Shown: piece by piece, positions 60,029 to 64,000 of the stretch
How positions within the stretch are numbered: the first letter of the stretch is position 1
Layout of the letters: every line of letters starts with the position of its first letter
NCBI RefSeq assembly: GCF_013201665.1
Contig: NZ_CP053840.1
Location: 1,736,001 to 1,800,000, forward strand
DNA length: 64,000 bases
Reading direction: 5' to 3'
Origin: Arcobacter venerupis
GTDB lineage: Bacteria; Campylobacterota; Campylobacteria; Campylobacterales; Arcobacteraceae
Translations under genes and position numbers: made by a program
Notes under the pieces: generated by a model
Database searches by the model: none
What the model was told of the DNA's origin: nothing
What the model saw: only the letters and a program-made list of their open reading frames with translations

Positions 60029-61384
60029 TTGATTAAAAATATTCTATTCTTTCTTATTCCTTTAATCATTTATATTACTTTAGCAAATTTTATAATAGAT
60101 GAAAAAAATGTAATTTTAATAACCTTACTTATAACAGTTATTATTTTTTGGGCAACTTCAATAATACCTGCTTATCAAACATCACTAATTTTTTTATTTA
60201 CATGTTTGATATTTTCATTGAGTAGCAAAGATATAATTTTTTCAGGATTTTCATCTTCTGCTTTTTGGCTTGTATTTGCAGGAATGTTAATAGCAAGTGC
60301 GATAAAAAATGTGAATTTAAGTGAAAGATTTTCCAGTTTATTTACAAATATAAAAAATCCTAGTTATTTAAATATTTTGATTTCTATAAATATTTTTTCT
60401 TTGTTATTTAGTTTTATTATGCCCTCAAGTTTAGGAAGAATAATACTTTTACTTCCAATTGCAGCTATCATTGCCAAAAATTTTGGTTTTAAACAAAATG
60501 ATAATGGTTATATTGGAATAATGTTAGCATTTATTTTTTCAACGGTAATTCCAGCATTTACAATTTTACCTGCAAATGTTCCAAACATGATATTAAGTGG
60601 ATTAACTTTTGAAATTTATGGTTTTGAGCTTTTATATTCACACTATTTAGTTGTTAACTTTTTTGTTTTAGGTTTTATAAAAAATATAATTATTATTGCC
60701 ATGATTTATTTTATGTACAATGATACTATAAAACCCTCAGTATTAAAAAGTGAAAAGAATCTTTTATCAAAGGATGAAAAAATAGTTATATTCACTACAT
60801 TAATGATGTTACTTTTTTGGACTACAGATTTTATTCATGGTATTTCTTCTAGTGTTATAGCTATTGTTGGTGTTTTATTTTTAGCAAATCCAGTTATAAA
60901 TATCATAAAAAATAAAGATATAAACAGTATAGATTTTTCTTCTTTACTCTTAATTGCCTCAATTATTAGTCTTGGAAATATTGTTGCAACAAATGATTAT
61001 ATAAAAGATATTCTAACTAAAACTATTGATCTTTTTGAACCTACAAGTTATGAAATATTAAATCAAATAATTATTAGTTTATTTATGTCATTTACTGGTA
61101 TTTTTATTACTCAACCATCAATTCCCGCAATTTTTACACCAATGGCTGAACATATAAGTTTAATAAGTAATTTTAGTTTAAATGAGGTAATAATGATGGA
61201 AGTAACAGCATTTTCTACTGTATTTATACCATTCCAATCTACACCAATATTAATTGGTTTAGCATTGGCAAATATCAAACAAATTACAGCTATTAAATTT
61301 TTATTGATACTTGCAATTATTACTATAATTTTTTTATTTCCATTACAATATTTTTGGATGCAACTTGTAAAAAATATAATTTAA
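60029..61384 (+). CDS. DASS/SLC13-type anion symporter-like transporter
   Basis: The 451-residue protein has about eleven hydrophobic helices, IMPSSLGRIILLLPIAAIIA (the SNT-like region), TVIPAFTILPANVPNMILSG and LFMSFTGIFITQPSIPAIF. This is the divalent anion/sodium symporter layout. The substrate is unknown. It begins with TTG at 60029, supported by AAAAGG 6-7 bases upstream. The region upstream carries palindromes, and a terminator overlaps the stop. Confidence 0.78.
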   Translation: MIKNILFFLIPLIIYITLANFIIDEKNVILITLLITVIIFWATSIIPAYQTSLIFLFTCLIFSLSSKDIIFSGFSSSAFWLVFAGMLIASAIKNVNLSERFSSLFTNIKNPSYLNILISINIFSLLFSFIMPSSLGRIILLLPIAAIIAKNFGFKQNDNGYIGIMLAFIFSTVIPAFTILPANVPNMILSGLTFEIYGFELLYSHYLVVNFFVLGFIKNIIIIAMIYFMYNDTIKPSVLKSEKNLLSKDEKIVIFTTLMMLLFWTTDFIHGISSSVIAIVGVLFLANPVINIIKNKDINSIDFSSLLLIASIISLGNIVATNDYIKDILTKTIDLFEPTSYEILNQIIISLFMSFTGIFITQPSIPAIFTPMAEHISLISNFSLNEVIMMEVTAFSTVFIPFQSTPILIGLALANIKQITAIKFLLILAIITIIFLFPLQYFWMQLVKNII

Positions 61385-61415
61385 ACATTTCAAATTTTAT
61401 TTTGAAATGTTTTTT
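61383..61415. terminator. Terminator between the DASS transporter and the reductase gene
   Basis: AAACATTTCAAA (61383-61394) and TTTGAAATGTTT (61401-61412) form a 12-bp stem with a 6-base loop, followed by a T run. It overlaps both converging stop codons. Confidence 0.75.
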
Positions 61416-61924
61416 ATATACTCAACATAATTCTTTGCAGATTCTTCAAGTTTTTCATCACTAATAACAAATGTTTCATAAGTTACAAAAGGATTTTGAT
61501 AATCCATTTTTATATAATTTGCAGTTCCAACAAAAGGAGTTAAAAACTCTTCAACTGAGTGTTTATTACTTCCTGTTGAGCTATATTGTGCTGTTCCACT
61601 TCCTGTACTTACAGCAATAACAAACTTTTTACCTTCAAGTTTGTAGTTTTCTCCATAAGCAAAATTATAAGTAAAAACTACATCTAACCACTCTTTTAAA
61701 AGTGCTGGAGAACTTAACCAATACATTGGAAATTGGAAAATAATTACATCATTTTGTAAAAGTAATTCTTGTTCTTTTTGTACATCTATTTTAAAATCTG
61801 GATATTTTGCATATAAATTGTTTATTGTTATATTCTCTTCTTTTTCAGCTGTTTGACTTAAAAATTTATTTACTCTTGACTCATCTATATTTGGATGAAC
61901 TAGGTTGATTAATACTTTCTTCAT
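61397..61924 (-). CDS. NAD(P)H-dependent quinone/flavodoxin-fold oxidoreductase (paralogue)
   Basis: The 175-residue protein is a close paralogue of the one at 27496: KVLINLVHPNIDESRVNKFL, NNLYAKYPDFKIDVQKEQEL, VIIFQFPMYWLSSPALLKEW, NYKLEGKKFVIAVSTGSGTA. It would reduce quinones with a flavin cofactor. It is divergent from the HxlR regulator at 62047, and a strong inverted repeat lies between. AAAGGAT precedes the ATG. Confidence 0.9.
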   Translation of the reverse strand: MKKVLINLVHPNIDESRVNKFLSQTAEKEENITINNLYAKYPDFKIDVQKEQELLLQNDVIIFQFPMYWLSSPALLKEWLDVVFTYNFAYGENYKLEGKKFVIAVSTGSGTAQYSSTGSNKHSVEEFLTPFVGTANYIKMDYQNPFVTYETFVISDEKLEESAKNYVEYIKNISK

Positions 61925-61963
61925 TTTTTATCCTTTTATATATTTTCAAAATCTTATCCATTT

Positions 61964-61998
61964 ATGACATTTTTGTCAAGTAGTGATAAAAATGTCAT
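61964..61998. promoter_or_regulatory. Inverted-repeat operator (HxlR/reductase pair 3)
   Basis: ATGACATTTTTGTCA (61964-61978) and TGATAAAAATGTCAT (61984-61998) are inverted repeats matching at 14 of 15 positions with a 5-base spacer, in the 122-base spacer between the divergent reductase and HxlR genes. Each arm also contains a small TGACA-TGTCA palindrome. This is the best HxlR operator candidate in the window. Confidence 0.7.
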
Positions 61999-62046
61999 AA
62001 TTGATATTTTAGTCATTATTAGATAAAATACTTCAAAGGATAAATA

Positions 62047-62388
62047 ATGATAAAACTAAATGGAAAACAATACGAATGTCCAAGTAAAATACCTATGGAT
62101 TTAGTTGATGATAAATGGAAATTTTTAATACTTTGGAATTTATCTACAAAACCATTACGAATTAGTGAATTATCAGAAAAAATTCCCGACACTTCACAAA
62201 GAACTTTAAGCAGAAAACTAAAAGCTTTAGAAGAAGTATCTTTGGTACAAAGAGTTGTTTTTCCAGAAGTTCCACCAAAAGTTGAATATTCACTAACAAT
62301 TCATGGGGAAAGACTTCTTGAAATATTTACAATAATGGCTAAATGGGGAGAACAATATGCTAAAGATATGGATGCGATAATAGAATAA
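62047..62388 (+). CDS. HxlR family regulator with N-terminal Cys
   Basis: The 113-residue regulator has KIPMDLVDDKWKFLILWNLS, RISELSEKIPDTSQRTLSRK, EVPPKVEYSLTIHGERLLEI. Cys11 (YECPSK) sits where DUF24 redox regulators have their sensing Cys. It is divergent from the reductase gene at 61924 and probably binds the 61964-61998 repeat. AAAGGATAAATA precedes the ATG. It converges with the Crp/Fnr gene with 2 bases between. Confidence 0.9.
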   Translation: MIKLNGKQYECPSKIPMDLVDDKWKFLILWNLSTKPLRISELSEKIPDTSQRTLSRKLKALEEVSLVQRVVFPEVPPKVEYSLTIHGERLLEIFTIMAKWGEQYAKDMDAIIE

Positions 62389-62390
62389 CT

Positions 62391-62981
62391 TTATTTATTT
62401 AACTTTTTTCTAATTCGGCTTAATTGAGTTGGAGTTATGCCTAAATGATTTGCAATATGATGCTTGGCTATTCTATTTTCGATATTTGGATTATTTTTTA
62501 TAAAATTCTCATATCTTATTGTTGCATCATCAAGGATTAGGGAAATTTCATTTTTTTCTTTTATTATTACCCAGTTTTTTTCTAGATAATTTATATAAAA
62601 AGTTTTAAATTCATTATATTTATCTATCAACTCTTTATACTTTTCAAAATCTATATAAATAAGCGTACAATCCTCCAAAGCTTCGATATTTAGATATGAA
62701 TCTTCTTTTGTAAGAAGGGAAACCTTTGAAGCTGAAAAATAATTCTCACTAAAAAGATTTTTAGTATAAATCTCACCATTCTCACCTAAATAATAAGTTC
62801 GTAAAATCCCTTTACAAATAAAATAGATATATTTTGCTTTTGAATAATTATCAAGTAAAATCTCACCTTTTTTTACCTCTTTTAAAAAAGTTATATTTTT
62901 TAACTTTTCAAAATTTTCATCATCAAAATCATAATATTGTTTACATACATTTCTAAACTGTTCATAATACAACTCTTTCAT
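62391..62981 (-). CDS. Crp/Fnr family transcriptional regulator
   Basis: I read 196 residues from ATG 62981, which overlaps the end of the upstream gene and has GGAAG upstream; the frame to 63002 is not used. It has a cyclic-nucleotide-binding-like domain (VKKGEILLDNYSKAKYIYFI, ICKGILRTYYLGENGEIYTK, NLFSENYFSASKVSLL) and a C-terminal helix-turn-helix (AKHHIANHLGITPTQLSRIR). It lacks the four Fe-S Cys of Fnr. The effector is unknown. It overlaps the end of the hypothetical gene at 62986 and is likely translated with it. Confidence 0.88.
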   Translation of the reverse strand: MKELYYEQFRNVCKQYYDFDDENFEKLKNITFLKEVKKGEILLDNYSKAKYIYFICKGILRTYYLGENGEIYTKNLFSENYFSASKVSLLTKEDSYLNIEALEDCTLIYIDFEKYKELIDKYNEFKTFYINYLEKNWVIIKEKNEISLILDDATIRYENFIKNNPNIENRIAKHHIANHLGITPTQLSRIRKKLNK

Positions 62982-62985
62982 AAAA

Positions 62986-63606
62986 TCAATCTTCCATACC
63001 AATTCTTAGAAATCCAGTAAATGCTGCATTATCAAAACTCAAAGTTTTATCTACATTTTTTTTCATCTCATTTAAGATTTTTTTGTAAGAATCATAAAAC
63101 TCAAAACTAGGAGTTGGTTTATAAATTAAATCTTTTATTTCAAAATATTTGATTACATTTTTTGTGGTTGTGGGTTTTATAAAATACTCTTTTTGTCTAT
63201 CGTTATAATATAAAACTACAGATATTATCGTCCATTTTGCAAGATTATATTGACTTAAATATTCAACTAAGCCCTCAAAACCATCTTTTTGATTTCCATG
63301 TAGAAGTTCATATAATTCGATGCTCAACATATCTTTTTCATAAGAAGTCAAACCTGCTAACATATCACGAAACTTTAATTTATCAAACAATGAAACCAAA
63401 ACAGATTTTTGAATGATTTTGAAAAAAGCATCCACAACTAAGTTTGGATTAGAAAAATTCTCTTTTTTTAAATTTTTTTTTGTGAATTCTTCAAGTTTTG
63501 AGGGGTTAAATTTTTTCATAGTTGGGAAAAATTTTGCATCTTCAAAACCTGTTGGATAAAAAGTTAAAAACTCCACTTCCATATCTTTTAGTTTTTCTAA
63601 ATTCAT
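62986..63606 (-). CDS. Hypothetical protein (206 aa)
   Basis: I do not recognise this protein. It is soluble, helical and Lys/Phe-rich with no Cys in the core, no signal peptide and no membrane segment (MNLEKLKDMEVEFLTFYP, then LVVDAFFKIIQKSVLVSLFD, DLIYKPTPSFEFYDSYKKIL). It sits between the TetR-type gene (1-base gap) and the Crp/Fnr gene on the same strand, as a three-gene unit. It may be an accessory of the TetR-regulated function. Confidence 0.6.
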   Translation of the reverse strand: MNLEKLKDMEVEFLTFYPTGFEDAKFFPTMKKFNPSKLEEFTKKNLKKENFSNPNLVVDAFFKIIQKSVLVSLFDKLKFRDMLAGLTSYEKDMLSIELYELLHGNQKDGFEGLVEYLSQYNLAKWTIISVVLYYNDRQKEYFIKPTTTKNVIKYFEIKDLIYKPTPSFEFYDSYKKILNEMKKNVDKTLSFDNAAFTGFLRIGMED

Positions 63607-63607
63607 A

Positions 63608-64000
63608 TTAACTCTTTTTAAATGACATTATATAAGAAGATAAAATATCTATCACATCTACGTAATCTTGGATATTTTGAGTAGCTTTTGCAGACAAAAT
63701 TGCACCTTCAATAGTTGAAGCAATATAAAGTGCAAGTTTTCTTGTATCACACTGTTGCATCTCATTTTTTTGTATTGAAATATCTAAAATATCTTTTATA
63801 TTTTTTCTAAATGATTGATAAATCTCTTCCATTAAAACTTTGAAATCTTCATCAATATTTGACATCTCTTGCACAATATTTGCAATAGGACAACCTTTGT
63901 TAAAATCCCTTTGGCTTGTATCTTTTAAGCCATTTATAAAAGCTTCTAAATAGCCTGATTCTAAGGCTAATATTAAAGAGTATCTTTGCACAAATCGTTC
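63608..64000 (-). CDS. TetR family regulator, C-terminal part (5' end outside window)
   Basis: The frame is open to the right edge, so the N-terminal helix-turn-helix lies outside. What is seen is the TetR_C-like domain: LILALESGYLEAFINGLKDT, KGCPIANIVQEMSNIDEDFK, RKLALYIASTIEGAILSAKA. The GCPIANIVQEM segment is typical of TetR_C_11-type regulators of reductases and transporters. A GTG at 63991 could be mistaken for a start, but the frame continues upstream (E-R-F before it). Confidence 0.82.
   Translation of the reverse strand, partial: ERFVQRYSLILALESGYLEAFINGLKDTSQRDFNKGCPIANIVQEMSNIDEDFKVLMEEIYQSFRKNIKDILDISIQKNEMQQCDTRKLALYIASTIEGAILSAKATQNIQDYVDVIDILSSYIMSFKKS

Overview
The window is AT-rich, densely coded chromosomal DNA of a Campylobacterota bacterium, most probably an Arcobacter/Aliarcobacter relative. 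The basis is gene content (a flagellin-like FlaC-type protein, many GGDEF, response-regulator and chemoreceptor genes, a Campylobacterota-style TtcA, an AarF-type UbiB, an orphan VgrG island), short spacers, frequent ATGA overlaps, TTG/GTG starts and AAGGA-type ribosome binding sites. No rRNA, tRNA or CRISPR was seen. The taxon is inferred from recognised protein families, not from a search.

Layout. 0-12.3 kb is mostly housekeeping: the 3' end of ligA, a flagellin-like gene, ppx-pssA-diguanylate cyclase, two small genes, DUF523-ttcA, moeA, a heavy-metal permease, rmuC, an M48 protease, a phospholipase D-like protein and ybgC. 12.4-18.1 kb holds a zinc-binding (CZB) chemoreceptor, an aldo/keto reductase, a SLAC1-type channel and small unknown genes. 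18.1-26.7 kb is an anaerobic cobalamin block of two divergent units, cbiM-cbiK-cbiL and cbiC-ferredoxin-cbiD-cbiET-cbiF-cbiG-cbiH; two short ORFs lie between them. 27-33.4 kb carries a divergent HxlR/quinone-reductase pair, a cryptochrome/photolyase-lipocalin-TIGR03643 cassette, a phasin-like protein, UbiB and an AEC transporter.

33.4-42.9 kb is the most unusual part. It is an orphan type VI secretion island transcribed on the minus strand: vgrG, a degenerate M23-like protein, an EF-hand-like linker joined to a putative wall-hydrolase toxin domain, an exported SH3-domain protein as candidate immunity, then a second, 5'-truncated and frameshifted copy of the same linker joined to a different toxin domain (GH19 lysozyme/chitinase-like) with its own exported candidate immunity protein. 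Two orphan winged-helix regulators flank it. I read this as a polymorphic effector platform with a displaced (orphan) toxin-immunity cassette.

43.2-50.9 kb is a redox/electrophile-stress block: nitroreductases, an Old Yellow Enzyme, a quinol monooxygenase-like protein, a flavodoxin-fold reductase divergent from an HxlR regulator, transporters, a DUF3095 protein and a DsbC-like protein. 51-54 kb has YeiH with a divergent LysR, then a RAYT transposase with REP palindromes. A short internally deleted derivative of the RAYT element sits at the broken end of an HlyD remnant. 54.1-64 kb has a large NMT1/PBPb/PAS/GGDEF sensor, an aldo/keto reductase, DMT and DASS transporters, a third HxlR/reductase pair with a clear inverted-repeat operator, a Crp/Fnr-like regulator, an unknown protein and the C-terminal part of a TetR regulator.
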